From the NCBI GenBank assembly GCA_012517815.1, contig JAAYUF010000044.1, positions 1 to 64,000 on the forward strand: 64,000 nt of DNA. The letters run 5' to 3'. The notes under the pieces are model-generated. The model saw only the letters and a program-made list of their open reading frames with translations. It did not search any database and had not been told where the DNA came from. This document shows positions 25,296-35,424 of the stretch, piece by piece. A program made the position numbers and the translations under genes. The stretch comes from Clostridiales bacterium (lineage in GTDB: Bacteria > Bacillota > Clostridia > Christensenellales > Aristaeellaceae). Every line of letters begins with the position of its first letter. The first letter of the stretch is position 1.

Positions 25296-25324
25296 ATTAT
25301 AAGCATGCGCTCACGGGATGTCAA
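25296..25324 (-). promoter_or_regulatory. Perfect consensus promoter of the small RNA
   Basis: TTGACA (25319-25324), 17-base spacer, TATAAT (25296-25301): the only fully consensus promoter noticed in the window, suggesting strong expression. Confidence 0.9.
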
Positions 25325-25401
25325 GCGGTGGGGCGGGCGGCCCGGGGCGCGCCGGTTTCGCAAGGGTTTCCGCAGGCGGTAACGCCCGCCTCGCCTTTGC
25401 C

Positions 25402-26421
25402 TCAGCGGTTTGCGTACATCCGGAGGTAGTAGTTCTGGTACTCCCCGGCCAGGATGGCTTCCCACCAGGTCCGGTTTTCCAGATACCACCGCACCGTGGC
25501 GCGGATGCCGTCGTCAAACGCCGTGGTGGGGAGCCAACCCAGTTCCTTGTGAATCTTGCCGGGATCGATGGCGTAGCGCCGGTCGTGCCCCGGCCGGTCG
25601 GTCACGTAGGTAATCAGGCTTTCAGGCTTGTCCAGCTCGCGCAGGATCGTGCGCACCACCTCGAGGTTGGCGCGCTCGTTGTGGCCGCCCACGTTGTAGA
25701 CTTCGCCCTCGCGGCCCTTGCGCATCACCAGGTCGATCGCCGCGCAGTGATCCTCCACATACAGCCAGTCCCGCACGTTTTCGCCCTTGCCGTACACCGG
25801 CAGCGACTGATCCGAAAGCGCCCGGCTGATCATCAGCGGGATCAGCTTTTCGGGGAACTGGTAGGGGCCGTAGTTGTTGCTGCAGCGGGTGATGCTCACC
25901 GGCAGGCGGAACGTGCGCGCGTACGCCAGCACCAGCAGATCCGCCCCGGCCTTGCTCGCGCTGTAGGGCGAGGAGGCGTGCAGCGGCGTTTCCTCGGTAA
26001 AGAACAGGTCCGGGCGGTCCAGCGGAAGGTCGCCGTACACCTCGTCGGTGCCTACCTGGTGGAAGCGGCCAACGCCGTAGGCGCGGCAGGCGTCCATCAG
26101 CGCCTGCGTGCCCAGAATGTTGGTGCGCAGGAACACCTCCGGGTCGGTCACGGAGCGGTCCACATGCGTTTCCGCGGCGAAGTTGACCACGATATCCGGC
26201 CTCTCCCGCTCAAACAGGCTGTTCACGCAGGTACGGTCGGCGATGTCCCCGCGCTCAAACCGGAAGTTCGGCGCGCCGATCACGCCCATAAGCGAGGCCA
26301 GGTTGCCCGCGTAGGTCAGCGCGTCCAGGCAGATCAGGGTATCCTCCGGGTGGGTCTTGAGCTCGTACGCGCAGAAATTCGCGCCGATAAAGCCGGCGCC
26401 GCCGGTCACCAGGATTTTCAT
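25402..26421 (-). CDS. rfbB: dTDP-glucose 4,6-dehydratase
   Basis: A 339-residue extended SDR enzyme that makes dTDP-4-keto-6-deoxyglucose. It shows the NAD loop VTGGAGFIGANFCAYEL, the Thr-Asp-Glu catalytic stretch TDEVYGDLP, the active-site Tyr-Lys in SPYSASKAGADLLV and the substrate motif NNYGPYQFPEKLIPL. It directly follows rfbA on the minus strand (81-base gap). RfbC and RfbD are not nearby, so either they lie elsewhere or another dTDP-6-deoxyhexose is made. The start follows GCGGAGG. Confidence 0.96.
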   Translation of the reverse strand: MKILVTGGAGFIGANFCAYELKTHPEDTLICLDALTYAGNLASLMGVIGAPNFRFERGDIADRTCVNSLFERERPDIVVNFAAETHVDRSVTDPEVFLRTNILGTQALMDACRAYGVGRFHQVGTDEVYGDLPLDRPDLFFTEETPLHASSPYSASKAGADLLVLAYARTFRLPVSITRCSNNYGPYQFPEKLIPLMISRALSDQSLPVYGKGENVRDWLYVEDHCAAIDLVMRKGREGEVYNVGGHNERANLEVVRTILRELDKPESLITYVTDRPGHDRRYAIDPGKIHKELGWLPTTAFDDGIRATVRWYLENRTWWEAILAGEYQNYYLRMYANR

Positions 26422-26502
26422 GCTGCATATCCTCCGCTTTGATGGGGCCTGAGGCGCTCCGGGGGTCCGGCCGCGCCGCCGTGCCCGTGATGAAAACCGG
26501 GC

Positions 26503-27411
26503 TTACTCGCCGCTGTCGCGCGTACGGTCGTACTGGATGCGGCCTTCCGCCACGCGCTTGAGGTGGTCGCCGTAGGGGGATTTCCCGTAGCGGTCCGCGG
26601 CGGCCAGCAGCGTGGGCTTGTCGATCCACCCGCGCCGGTAGGCGATCTCCTCCAGCGCGGCGATTTTGATGCTCTGGCGCTTCTCCACGATCTGCACAAA
26701 ATTGGCGGCGTCCACAAGGCTGTCCATGGTGCCGGTATCCAGCCACGCGAAACCGCGGCCCATCACCTTGGCCACCAGGGAGCCGTCCTTGAGGTACAGA
26801 TCGTTAAGCGATGTAATCTCCAGCTCCCCGCGCGCGCTGGGGCGCACCTGTTTGGCAAACTCGCACACGCGCCGGTCGTAGAAGTACAGGCCGGTGATGC
26901 AGTAGTTGCTCTTGGGGTTTTGCGGCTTTTCCTCCACGGAGAGCACACGGCCGTCCTCGTCGAACTCCACGATGCCGAAGCGCTGGGGATCGTTCACAAA
27001 ATAGCCGAAGATGGTCGCCTTGCCCTGCTGGGCGTTCTCCGCGGCCTCCTCCAGCATCCGGGAGAAGCCGTTGCCGTAGAAGATGTTGTCGCCCAGCACC
27101 ATCGCGCAGGCATCCCCGCCGATAAACGATTCGCCAATTAAAAACGCCTGGGCCAGCCCGTCCGGCGAAGGCTGCACCGCGTAGGACAGCGAGATGCCGT
27201 AGGCCTCGCCATCCCCCAGCAGATCGCGGAAACGGGGCGTGTCCGTCGGCGTGGAAATGATCAGGATATCGCGGATGCCGGCCAGCATCAGCGTGGAAAG
27301 CGGGTAGTACACCATCGGCTTGTCGTACACGGGCAACAACTGCTTGCTGGTGACCATCGTCAGCGGATACAGCCGCGTGCCTGCGCCGCCCGCCAGAATG
27401 ATCCCTTTCAT
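26503..27411 (-). CDS. rfbA: Glucose-1-phosphate thymidylyltransferase
   Basis: A 302-residue nucleotidyltransferase that makes dTDP-glucose. The N-terminus [18 protein letters not shown] is the nucleotide-binding signature, followed by [51 protein letters not shown] and [11 protein letters not shown]. The length fits the short RmlA form. The start at 27411 has GAAGGAGG upstream; the long in-frame extension beyond it runs through the promoter and is not coding. Confidence 0.96.
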   Translation of the reverse strand: MKGIILAGGAGTRLYPLTMVTSKQLLPVYDKPMVYYPLSTLMLAGIRDILIISTPTDTPRFRDLLGDGEAYGISLSYAVQPSPDGLAQAFLIGESFIGGDACAMVLGDNIFYGNGFSRMLEEAAENAQQGKATIFGYFVNDPQRFGIVEFDEDGRVLSVEEKPQNPKSNYCITGLYFYDRRVCEFAKQVRPSARGELEITSLNDLYLKDGSLVAKVMGRGFAWLDTGTMDSLVDAANFVQIVEKRQSIKIAALEEIAYRRGWIDKPTLLAAADRYGKSPYGDHLKRVAEGRIQYDRTRDSGE

Positions 27412-27550
27412 GGGAACGCCTCCTTCGTGACCGCCGGCCGTGGGCGCGCGCGCGCTGGCTGCGGGGCAGCCCCGCCGGGCGCCAAAGCCTTGCGGAATTT
27501 GGTTTTGCGTATCGCTCGCCTTGCGTGGCAACGGTGGCTTGGTCCCATGC

Positions 27551-27579
27551 ATTATACAGGATTCCGGCGCGATGCGCAA
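27551..27579 (-). promoter_or_regulatory. Promoter of rfbAB
   Basis: Perfect TATAAT (27551-27556) and TTGCGC (27574-27579), 17-base spacer, minus strand. Confidence 0.6.
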
Positions 27580-27635
27580 CCGTCGCGCGCGTCCCGGCCC
27601 CCGGAAACGGAGCGGGCGCGGGAGGGGGTTCGCAC

Positions 27636-27665
27636 TTGAACGCCGCACGCAATCTATGCTATAAT
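27636..27665 (+). promoter_or_regulatory. Promoter of ppk
   Basis: TTGAAC (27636-27641), 18-base spacer, perfect TATAAT (27660-27665). Transcription would start near 27672, which makes an ATG at 27677 almost leaderless and favours the ATG at 27749. Confidence 0.65.
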
Positions 27666-27748
27666 ATTCTTCACGTATGGGCGCCGGCCCGTGCGGCATC
27701 ATCGCGGCGGAACCCCGTCGCGGAGAGAAACGGGGGCGCGACACGCGC

Positions 27749-30016
27749 ATGGACGGCAACGCCAGCAACACCCGGGGAGACGCGTCGCCCAGATTTTTCG
27801 AGCGGGAGCTTTCCTGGCTGGCGTTTAACCAGCGCGTGCAGATGGAGGCCGACAACCCCGAAAACCCGCTGCTGGAGCGCGCCAAGTTCCTCTCGATCGT
27901 TTCCTCCAACCTGGACGAGTTTGTGCAGGTGCGCTACCACCGCCTGCTGGAGGCCGCCGGAAAGCCGGGCGGGAACCGCGCGTCTGCCGGCGGGCTTTCG
28001 CCCCGCGCGCTGCTGGCGCGTGTCGACAAGACCATGCTGCGCCAGCAAAACATGCAGTATCTGCTCTACGAGGGGATACACAGCGAGCTCTACCACCTGG
28101 GCGTGCAGTTGTACCCGATTTTCTCCCTGACCGACGAAATGCGCGCGCGCGTGAAGGAGTTTTTCCTCCACGATCTTCTGCCCAAGCTGCGCCCCTATGT
28201 CTGGGGCGAGGAAATCTCCCCCACCTCGCAAAAAAAGGTGCACCTGATGGTCAAGCTCCGCCCGGGGAGCGGCAGCGACGTGCGCTATATGTCGTTTTCG
28301 ATGCCCGCCACCGCGCGGCTTTACGAGCTGCCCTCCGTGGACAACGTGCGCCGCTTCATCCGCCAGGAGGACGTGGTCCGGCTCTTCCTGCCCATCCTGT
28401 TCCCGGAGGATCGCGCCGAGGAAGCCTCGATGTACCGGATCATCCGCAATCAGGATTTCCCGCTGGACGAGCGCGTGGACGTGGCCGCGGGCGTGCAGGA
28501 GATGCTGCTGATGCGCCGCGCGGGCGACGTGATGCGCATCGAGGCCGAGGAGCGCATGAGCGCGGAACTCTTGGATCTGCTGATGCGGCGCTTCCGCGTG
28601 ACGCCGGAACGCAAGTACCGCGTCACCGGGCCTTTGGATCTGGGCAGGCTCATGATGTCGCTGTACGGCCAGCTGGACCGCCCAAACCTCAAGTACCGCA
28701 AGTACGAGCCCGTTTCCCCGCCGGAGCTTACCGGGGCGGATATCTTTGGGCAGATCGCCAGACGGGATTGGCTCCTCTTCCACCCCTACCACAGCTTCGA
28801 GCCCGTGGTGAATTTTCTCAACCGCGCGGCGGCCGATCCGGACGTATGCAGCATCAAGACGACGCTGTACCGCGTGGGCGGCAACAGCCCCGTCGTGCGC
28901 GCGCTGCTGCGGGCCGCCGAAAACGGCAAGCAGGTGTCGGTGCTGTTTGAGGCCCGCGCCCGCTTTGACGAGGACAACAACCTGTCGCAGGGCGAGCGCC
29001 TGCGCCGGTCCGGCTGCGCGGTCTGCTACGGGCTGCCGCACTACAAGACGCACAGCAAGGCCCTGCTCGTCACCCGCATGGAAAACGGCCAGCCCCGGCG
29101 CTACCTGCACCTGGGCACCGGCAACTACCACGACGGCACCGCCCGGCTTTACACCGACATGGCGCTTTTCACCGCCGACCCGGCGCTGGGCGAGGACGCC
29201 GCCAAGTTCTTCTACGGCCTGGAAGGCAACGCAAGCCCATTCGCCACCAGCCAGCTGATCCAGTCCCCGGCGCGCCTCAAGCAAAAGCTGCTCGGCCTGA
29301 TCGGGCGGGAGCGGGAACACGCCTTAAGCGGCCTGCCCAGCGGCATCGTCGCCAAGATGAACTCCCTGCTGGACGCCGAGATCATCGAAGCGCTCTACCG
29401 CGCGGGCGAGGCAGGCGTGCCGATCCGGCTGATCATCCGCGGCGTCTGTACGCTTGTGCCGGGCAACCGGCACCTAACCGGCGACATCCGCGTCCTGTCC
29501 ATCGTCGGCCGGCATCTGGAACACGCGCGCGCCTTCCGCTTTGAAAACGGCGGCGAGCCGGAGGTGTACCTCTCCTCCGCGGACTGGATGCCCCGCAACC
29601 TCGACCGGCGCGTGGAGCTGATGTTCCCCGTGAAGGACCCCGCCTGCCGGCAGGCTGTGGAAAACGTGCTCGCCTTGCAGCTGCGCGACAACTGCAAGAG
29701 CTGGTTGCTGAAACCCGACGGCGCCTATGAACGCACGCCCGCGGATGGTTTGGCGGCGGTCAACGCGCAGGAGGCGCTGATGGCTGATCCGGCCGGCATC
29801 CTCGGCCGCCCGGACGCGGCGCCCCCCGTGCCGCGAAAGCCGGCGCAAAAGCGCGCGCGCAGCAAACCCGGCCCGGACGCGGCGCCCCCCGCGCCGCGAA
29901 AGCCGGCGCAAAAGCGCGCGCGCAGCAAACCCGGCCCGGACGCGGCGCCCCCCGCGCCGCGAGAGCCGGCGCAAAAGCGCGCGCGCAGCAGGCCCGGCCC
30001 GGACGGAAAGCCGTAA
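27749..30016 (+). CDS. ppk: Polyphosphate kinase 1 with a basic repeat tail
   Basis: A 755-residue enzyme that reversibly builds polyphosphate from ATP. The N-domain starts [15 protein letters not shown] and [15 protein letters not shown]. The catalytic half has [29 protein letters not shown] with the phosphorylated His, [19 protein letters not shown] and [18 protein letters not shown]. After the normal end near residue 685 there is a tail with three 21-residue repeats. The tail is very basic and proline-rich. Start at 27749 is likely but the ribosome site is weak (GGGGG about 10 bases upstream). Confidence 0.93.
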   Translation: MDGNASNTRGDASPRFFERELSWLAFNQRVQMEADNPENPLLERAKFLSIVSSNLDEFVQVRYHRLLEAAGKPGGNRASAGGLSPRALLARVDKTMLRQQNMQYLLYEGIHSELYHLGVQLYPIFSLTDEMRARVKEFFLHDLLPKLRPYVWGEEISPTSQKKVHLMVKLRPGSGSDVRYMSFSMPATARLYELPSVDNVRRFIRQEDVVRLFLPILFPEDRAEEASMYRIIRNQDFPLDERVDVAAGVQEMLLMRRAGDVMRIEAEERMSAELLDLLMRRFRVTPERKYRVTGPLDLGRLMMSLYGQLDRPNLKYRKYEPVSPPELTGADIFGQIARRDWLLFHPYHSFEPVVNFLNRAAADPDVCSIKTTLYRVGGNSPVVRALLRAAENGKQVSVLFEARARFDEDNNLSQGERLRRSGCAVCYGLPHYKTHSKALLVTRMENGQPRRYLHLGTGNYHDGTARLYTDMALFTADPALGEDAAKFFYGLEGNASPFATSQLIQSPARLKQKLLGLIGREREHALSGLPSGIVAKMNSLLDAEIIEALYRAGEAGVPIRLIIRGVCTLVPGNRHLTGDIRVLSIVGRHLEHARAFRFENGGEPEVYLSSADWMPRNLDRRVELMFPVKDPACRQAVENVLALQLRDNCKSWLLKPDGAYERTPADGLAAVNAQEALMADPAGILGRPDAAPPVPRKPAQKRARSKPGPDAAPPAPRKPAQKRARSKPGPDAAPPAPREPAQKRARSRPGPDGKP
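29810..29998 (+). repeat. Three tandem 63-bp repeats in the ppk tail
   Basis: Units at 29810-29872, 29873-29935 and 29936-29998 encode variants of [21 protein letters not shown]. The DNA units are nearly identical, so the tail grew by recent slippage or unequal exchange while staying in frame. Confidence 0.95.
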
Positions 30017-30053
30017 CCGGCGACCAAGCCCGATGGGGAAAGGCGGAACCGAT

Positions 30054-30827
30054 ATGAAGTGGAATGAAAGGCGCGCCCGCGCGCGCGAAGATATCGCGGC
30101 CGTGATGGCGCGCGACCCGGCCGCCACCAGCAAGCTGGAGGTCCGGCTGTGCTACCCCGGCCTGTCCGCGCTCAAGGCGCACCGCGTCGCCCATACGCTC
30201 TACCAGAAGGGGCATATCGTGGCGGCGCGCTGGCTCAGCCAGCGCGCGCGGCACCGTACCGGCATCGAAATCCATCCCGGCGCGACCATCGGCCGCCGGG
30301 TGTTCATCGATCACGGCGACGGCGTCGTTATCGGCGAAACCACCGTGATCGGCGACGACGTGACCATCTACCAGGGCGTGACCCTGGGCGGCACCGGCAA
30401 GGACGTGGGCAAGCGCCACCCCACCGTCGGCAACGGCGTGACCATCGGCGCAGGCGCGAAGGTGCTGGGCCCCATCACCGTGGGGGATCACAGCAAGATC
30501 GGCGCGGGCGCGATCGTGCTCAGGGACGTGCCGCCGAATTGCACCGTGGTGGGCAACCCCGGCCGCATCGTCAAGAAGAAAACCCCCGGGCCGGAAGTCG
30601 ACCTGGATCAGGTCAACCTCCCCGACCCGATGCTGGACCGCATGGAGTCCCTCTACACGCGGCTGAGCCATCTGGAACGCTGCCTCGCGCGCCACGCCGA
30701 GAAGCTCGGCTGCTACGCCGAGGGCGAGCCCGCGGCGGTCGGCGCCCCAGGCGCGGGGCGATGTCCGGGCGACTGTTCCACCTGCCCGGACGCCCTGCCC
30801 ATTGAGAAGGAGGAACCGCTATGCTGA
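30054..30827 (+). CDS. cysE: Serine O-acetyltransferase with a Cys-rich tail
   Basis: A 257-residue left-handed beta-helix acetyltransferase that makes O-acetylserine. Hexapeptide repeats run from [20 protein letters not shown] through [20 protein letters not shown] to VGNPGRIV; the His of [10 protein letters not shown] is catalytic. After about residue 185 there is an extra helix and a tail with [21 protein letters not shown], holding four of its cysteines. The 3' end overlaps cysS by 7 bases, so cysteine synthesis and cysteinyl-tRNA charging are coupled. The ATG at 30054 follows GGGGAAAGG. Confidence 0.94.
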   Translation: MKWNERRARAREDIAAVMARDPAATSKLEVRLCYPGLSALKAHRVAHTLYQKGHIVAARWLSQRARHRTGIEIHPGATIGRRVFIDHGDGVVIGETTVIGDDVTIYQGVTLGGTGKDVGKRHPTVGNGVTIGAGAKVLGPITVGDHSKIGAGAIVLRDVPPNCTVVGNPGRIVKKKTPGPEVDLDQVNLPDPMLDRMESLYTRLSHLERCLARHAEKLGCYAEGEPAAVGAPGAGRCPGDCSTCPDALPIEKEEPLC

Positions 30828-32218
30828 TCTATAACAGCCTCACCCGAAAGAAGGAACCCTTTGTGCCCGTGGAGCCGGGCAAGGTGAAAATCTACGCCTG
30901 CGGCCCCACGGTCTACAACTTTTTCCACATCGGCAACGCGCGCCCGTTCATCCTGTTTGACGTGCTGCGCCGGTATCTGGAAACCCGCGGGTACGACGTG
31001 ACCTTCGTGCAGAACTTTACCGACATCGACGACAAGATGATCAACCGCGCCCGCGAGGAAGGCATCACCGTAAAGGAACTCGCGGACCGCTTCATCGCCG
31101 AGTATTTCGTGGACGCCGGGGCGCTGGGCATCCGCCCGGCGACGGTGCACCCCAAGGCGACCGAGCACATCCCGCAGATCATCGGCCTGATTCAAAAGCT
31201 GATCGACAACGGCCTTGCCTACGCCGTGGACGGGGACGTGTACTACCGCGTGCGCGCCTTTGACCGCTACGGCTGCCTGTGCGGGCAAAACCTGGAGGAT
31301 CTGGCCAGCGGCGCGCGCGTGAGCGCCGACGAGCGCAAGGAGGACCCGCTGGATTTCGCGCTGTGGAAGGCGCATAAGCCCGGCGAACCCGCGTGGGAAA
31401 GCCCGTGGGGCAAAGGCCGCCCCGGCTGGCACATCGAGTGCTCCGCCATGAGCATGACCTACCTGGGCGATACGTTCGACATCCACGGCGGCGGGAAGGA
31501 CCTGCTCTTTCCCCACCACGAAAACGAGATCGCCCAGAGCGAGGGCGCCACGGGCAAGCCCTACGTGCGCTACTGGATGCACAACGGCTTCCTCAACATC
31601 GACAACGAAAAGATGAGCAAATCCGCCGGCAACTTCTTCACCGTGCGCGATATCGCCAGGGAGTTTGATCTGGAAGCCGTGCGCATGTTCATGCTTTCCG
31701 CGCATTACCGCAGCCCCGTCAACTTCAGCCGGGAGCTGATCGCCCAGGCGGCCAGCAGCCTGGAGCGCCTGTACGGGGCGCGGGATCATCTGGCGTTTCT
31801 GGCTGTTTCGGCGCTGGATCGCGCCCCGGACGAGGCCGAGCGCGCCTTCATGGCGGAGGCCGACAGGGCGCAGGAGAAGTTCAACGCCGCCATGGACGAC
31901 GACCTGAACACCGCCGACGCGCTGGCCGCGCTGTTTGAGCTGGTGCGCGAAGTGTTCCGCCTGCCGCAGGACGGGGTGAGCCGCGAGGCCGTCGCCTGCG
32001 GGCAGGAAAAAATGCTCGCGATGACCGGCGTGCTGGGGCTCCTGATGAAGCAGACCGACGAGGTGACCCCCGAGGTGAACGCGATGGTCCGGGAGCGCGC
32101 CCTCGCCCGTCAAAACAAGGATTGGAAGCGCAGCGACGAACTGCGCGACGCCATCAAGGCTGCGGGTTATATTCTGGAGGATACGCCCGCCGGCCAGAAG
32201 GTTCGCAGGAGCGTATGA
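30821..32218 (+). CDS. cysS: Cysteinyl-tRNA synthetase
   Basis: A 465-residue class I synthetase of normal length. It has the Zn-binding and ATP region [19 protein letters not shown] (HIGH-type motif), the Zn Cys/His in WHIECSAMS and [19 protein letters not shown], and the KMSKS loop in [12 protein letters not shown]. The ATG overlaps the end of cysE and the stop overlaps the following ComEA-like gene (ATGA). No T-box precedes it, so it depends on the ppk-cysE transcript. Confidence 0.97.
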   Translation: MLIYNSLTRKKEPFVPVEPGKVKIYACGPTVYNFFHIGNARPFILFDVLRRYLETRGYDVTFVQNFTDIDDKMINRAREEGITVKELADRFIAEYFVDAGALGIRPATVHPKATEHIPQIIGLIQKLIDNGLAYAVDGDVYYRVRAFDRYGCLCGQNLEDLASGARVSADERKEDPLDFALWKAHKPGEPAWESPWGKGRPGWHIECSAMSMTYLGDTFDIHGGGKDLLFPHHENEIAQSEGATGKPYVRYWMHNGFLNIDNEKMSKSAGNFFTVRDIAREFDLEAVRMFMLSAHYRSPVNFSRELIAQAASSLERLYGARDHLAFLAVSALDRAPDEAERAFMAEADRAQEKFNAAMDDDLNTADALAALFELVREVFRLPQDGVSREAVACGQEKMLAMTGVLGLLMKQTDEVTPEVNAMVRERALARQNKDWKRSDELRDAIKAAGYILEDTPAGQKVRRSV

Positions 32219-32607
32219 GCGGCCGGGCTCGCCGCCTGCTCGCCGCCGGGTGCGCCCTGCTGGCGTGCGCGGGCTGCGCGCTCGCGCTGGCCGCGCACCT
32301 GCGGCCCGGCGCGTTTTCCCAAACCTACGCGCCCGCTCCGCGCGCCCTTCGCCGGGCCGTCGCGCCGGCTGCGACCGCGCGCCCCGACGGCCCGGTGGAC
32401 GTGAACCGTGACGACGCGCAGGCGCTGTGCGCCCTGCCCGGCGTGGGCCCCGTGATCGCGGCGGCCATCGTGGCGGATCGGGAAGCCAACGGGCCTTTCG
32501 ATTTTCCCGAGGATCTGCTGGCCGTTCCGGGCATTGGCCCAAAAACCCTGGCAGGCTTAAGCGGGTGGCTCGACACGGATTCGTTTACGGGCCTGAGGGC
32601 ACGGTAA
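32215..32607 (+). CDS. ComEA-like helix-hairpin-helix protein
   Basis: A 130-residue protein with an N-terminal hydrophobic anchor (LLAAGCALLACAGCALALAA), a 40-residue linker and two helix-hairpin-helix motifs: QALCALPGVGPVIAAAIVAD and DLLAVPGIGPKTLAGLSGW. This is the DNA-binding module of ComEA, the DNA receptor for uptake, but the SLBB domain is absent. The anchor predicts a location at the outer membrane face. It overlaps cysS. DNA uptake is a possibility; no comEC is present. Confidence 0.78.
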   Translation: MSGRARRLLAAGCALLACAGCALALAAHLRPGAFSQTYAPAPRALRRAVAPAATARPDGPVDVNRDDAQALCALPGVGPVIAAAIVADREANGPFDFPEDLLAVPGIGPKTLAGLSGWLDTDSFTGLRAR

Positions 32608-32792
32608 CGCCCCGCCCCGCACGCCGGCCGCGGAAACGATCCGCATGACGGTTGGCAAACGTACGGCAGGACGGGCGGAGAAACAGCCGGAAGAACCGTC
32701 CGCCGCCAGCGGACCGCGAAGCTTTTGCCGCAGAGGAAACAGCGCGGACGGCCCGCTCACCGGGGGCCGCAGTCGCTTAGGAGGATCGTTCC

Positions 32793-33419
32793 ATGTACCA
32801 ACGGTATATCAAGCGGGCGCTGGATTTTCTGCTGTCGCTGGTCGGCATCGTCATCCTGAGCCCGCTGTTCCTCCTGATCGCCGTATGGATTCGCGCGGAT
32901 TCCCCCGGCCCGGTGCTGTTTCGGCAAAAGCGCGTCGGCAAGGACAAGGTGCTCTTTGAAATCTACAAGTTCCGCACCATGCGCACCGATACGCCCCACG
33001 ACGTGCCCACCCACAAGCTCACCCATTCGCAGAGCTACATCACCCGCAGCGGGCGCTTCCTGCGCAGGACCAGCCTGGACGAGTTCCCGCAGCTGTTCAA
33101 CATCCTCACCGGCAAGATGTCGCTGATCGGCCCGCGCCCCGCCCTGTGGAACCAGGATGATCTGATCGCCATGCGCGACCGCTACAGCGCCAACGCCGTG
33201 CTGCCGGGCCTGAGCGGCTGGGCGCAGGTCAACGGCCGCGACGATCTCGATCTGGAAACCAAGGCCCTGCGCGACGGCGAGTACGCGCAGAACGTCAGCT
33301 TCGCGCTGGATGTGAAGTGCTTCTTGCTGACCATCGTCAAGGTGTTCAACCGCGAAGGCATCGCCGAGGGCAAGGAAGGCAAGCATTACGCCGCCAAAAA
33401 AACGGAGGAGAACCCATGA
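32793..33419 (+). CDS. Initiating sugar-phosphate transferase (polyprenyl-phosphate PGT)
   Basis: A 208-residue monotopic phosphoglycosyltransferase of the WcaJ-C/PglC family, which transfers a sugar phosphate from a nucleotide sugar to undecaprenyl phosphate. It has the re-entrant N-terminal helix [19 protein letters not shown], the loop [13 protein letters not shown], the catalytic Asp-Glu in [15 protein letters not shown] and the GPRPAL motif. It is the short form without the WbaP N-terminal domain. First gene of a seven-gene operon; ribosome site AGGAGG. Confidence 0.93.
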   Translation: MYQRYIKRALDFLLSLVGIVILSPLFLLIAVWIRADSPGPVLFRQKRVGKDKVLFEIYKFRTMRTDTPHDVPTHKLTHSQSYITRSGRFLRRTSLDEFPQLFNILTGKMSLIGPRPALWNQDDLIAMRDRYSANAVLPGLSGWAQVNGRDDLDLETKALRDGEYAQNVSFALDVKCFLLTIVKVFNREGIAEGKEGKHYAAKKTEENP

Positions 33420-34270
33420 AGCGAATCCTGATCGCGGGTGCCGCGAGCTACCTGGGCGAGCGGATGGCCGCGTGGCTCGCCCGCACCCCCGACCGGTTTG
33501 CCTGCGAAACGCTCGACATGCGCGGGGATGCGTGGCGTGCCTTCGATTTTTCGGGCTTCGACGCGGTGGTGATGGTCGCTGGCATCGCGCACCGGGCGGA
33601 AACCCCGGACACCGAAGCGCTGTTTGAGGCGGTCAACCACCGCCTGCCGGTGGAAACCGCGCAAAAAGCCAAACGGGAAGGCGTCGCCCAGTTTGTGTTC
33701 TTCAGCACCATGAGCGTGTACGGTCTCACGGTGGGGCGCATCCACGCCGGCACGCCCCCCGCCCCCGTCACGCAGTACGGGCGCAGCAAGCTGGCCGCAG
33801 AGGAGGATCTTTCCGTATTGGCGGACGCGCGTTTTCACGTGGCGGTGCTCCGCCCGCCGATGATCTACGGCCGCGGCTGCCGGGGCAATTATCCCAGGCT
33901 TTCGGCGTTAGCGCGCAAGGCGCCGTTTTTCCCCCGCGTGCCCAACGAGCGCAGCATGCTCCACATCGACTGCCTGTGCCTGTTCATGGTTCGCCTGCTG
34001 GAAAGCGGCGCAGGCGGGCTCTATTTTCCGCAAAACGAGGCGTTCGTCCCCACCGACACGCTCATCCGGCTGATCGCGCGGGCGCACGGCCGCAGGCTGT
34101 GGCAGCCGCAGGGCCTGGGCTGGCTCTTGCGTCGGCTGGCCAAGCGCGGCGGCACGGCGGGCAAGGTGTTTGGCACCCTCACGTACGATCAGGCCATGAG
34201 CGGGGCGTTCCGGGAAGACCCGCAGCCGTCGCTTGCGGAAACCATCCGCCGCACGGAGGCGCAGGCATGA
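33416..34270 (+). CDS. NAD-dependent epimerase/dehydratase family protein
   Basis: A 284-residue extended SDR protein. The nucleotide loop is altered: ILIAGAASYLGERMAAWL, with Ala-Ala-Ser in place of Gly-x-x-Gly. The active site is STMSVYG and QYGRSKLAAEEDL (Tyr and Lys kept). The substrate half is short. It may reduce or epimerise a lipid-linked or nucleotide sugar; similar proteins often follow an initiating PGT in exopolysaccharide loci. Both ends overlap neighbours by ATGA. Exact reaction unknown. Confidence 0.75.
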   Translation: MKRILIAGAASYLGERMAAWLARTPDRFACETLDMRGDAWRAFDFSGFDAVVMVAGIAHRAETPDTEALFEAVNHRLPVETAQKAKREGVAQFVFFSTMSVYGLTVGRIHAGTPPAPVTQYGRSKLAAEEDLSVLADARFHVAVLRPPMIYGRGCRGNYPRLSALARKAPFFPRVPNERSMLHIDCLCLFMVRLLESGAGGLYFPQNEAFVPTDTLIRLIARAHGRRLWQPQGLGWLLRRLAKRGGTAGKVFGTLTYDQAMSGAFREDPQPSLAETIRRTEAQA

Positions 34271-35424
34271 AGCGCAAGGTATTGTTTGTAGCCACGGTGC
34301 TGCGCGGCCATATTCTGGTGTTTCATCTGCCCTACATGCGGTGGTTTCAGCAGCAGGGGTACGAGGTGCACTGCTGCGCCCGAAACGATACGGGCGAGCC
34401 GGCCCCGGACGTTCCCGGCTGCGACCGCTATATCGACCTGCCTTTTGAGCGGTCCCCGCTGCATCCGGGCAACCGGGCGGTCCGCAAGCAGCTTCGCGCG
34501 CTGATCGACCGCGAGGGGTACGAGCTGATCCACTGCCACACGCCCGTGGGCGGCATGCTCGCGCGGCTGGCCGCGCGCGGCGCGCGCAAACGGGGTGCGC
34601 GCGTTGTCTACACCGCGCACGGGTTTCATTTTTACACGGGCGCGCCCCTGCCCAACTGGCTGCTGTTTTACCCGGCGGAACGGCTGCTGGCCCGGTATAC
34701 CGATCTGCTGATCACCATCAACGCGGAAGATGACGCCCGCGCAAAGCGCTTCCCCGCCGGCGAAGCCGTGCAGGTGGCCGGCGTGGGGATCGATCTTTCA
34801 CGCTTCGCCGCGCCGGTCGACCGCGCCGCCACGCGCGCCGCGCTGGGCCTGTCCCCGCGGGACAGCGTGGTGATCACCGTGGGCGAGCACATCCCGCGCA
34901 AGAATCACGAGGCCTGCATCCGCGCCGTGGCCGCGCTTTCCGGGGTCACGCTGCTGTTTTGCGGCGTGGGCGAGCTGGAGGGGGGGCTGCGCGCGCTGGC
35001 CGATTCGCTGGGCGTGGCGGATCGCGTGCGCTTCCTGGGTTTCCGGCGCGATGTGCCCGCGCTTCTGGCCGCCTGCGACGTGTTTCTGTTTCCCTCGTTT
35101 CAGGAGGGGCTGCCGGTGTCCCTCATGGAAGCGATGGCCGCCGGGCTTCCCTGCGTGGCTTCGCGCGTGCGCGGCAACGCCGATCTGATCGTCCCCGGCG
35201 AAGGCGGCTACCTGTGCGCCCCGGGCGACGCGGACGCGATGGCCGGGCACATCCGCACGCTGCTGTCCGATCCGGCGATGCGGGAAGCGATGGGCGAGCA
35301 GAATAAAAGGGCGGTCGAGCCCTACGACCTGCCGCGCGTGCGGGAGCAAATGGCGGCGCTCTATCTGGACCAGCTTGCCAAGGCCCATAAGGAGGCACGC
35401 CGATGCCCACCATCCTGTTCTTGA
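34267..35424 (+). CDS. Glycosyltransferase family 4 protein
   Basis: A 385-residue GT-B glycosyltransferase. The N-half has FVATVLRGHILVFHLPYMRW and IHCHTPVGGMLARLAAR plus YTAHGFHFYTGAPLPNWL; the C-half has GEHIPRKNHEACIRAV and the donor-binding Glu motif SFQEGLPVSLMEAMAAGLPC. The arrangement resembles the GT4 enzymes that add the second sugar in exopolysaccharide clusters. ATGA overlap with the epimerase gene; its 3' end overlaps the next gene by 22 bases. Confidence 0.9.
   Translation: MKRKVLFVATVLRGHILVFHLPYMRWFQQQGYEVHCCARNDTGEPAPDVPGCDRYIDLPFERSPLHPGNRAVRKQLRALIDREGYELIHCHTPVGGMLARLAARGARKRGARVVYTAHGFHFYTGAPLPNWLLFYPAERLLARYTDLLITINAEDDARAKRFPAGEAVQVAGVGIDLSRFAAPVDRAATRAALGLSPRDSVVITVGEHIPRKNHEACIRAVAALSGVTLLFCGVGELEGGLRALADSLGVADRVRFLGFRRDVPALLAACDVFLFPSFQEGLPVSLMEAMAAGLPCVASRVRGNADLIVPGEGGYLCAPGDADAMAGHIRTLLSDPAMREAMGEQNKRAVEPYDLPRVREQMAALYLDQLAKAHKEARRCPPSCS

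Noticed and set aside
29810-29998. CRISPR array
   Set aside because: The repeats are contiguous 63-bp units in the ppk reading frame with no spacers. No cas gene is present.
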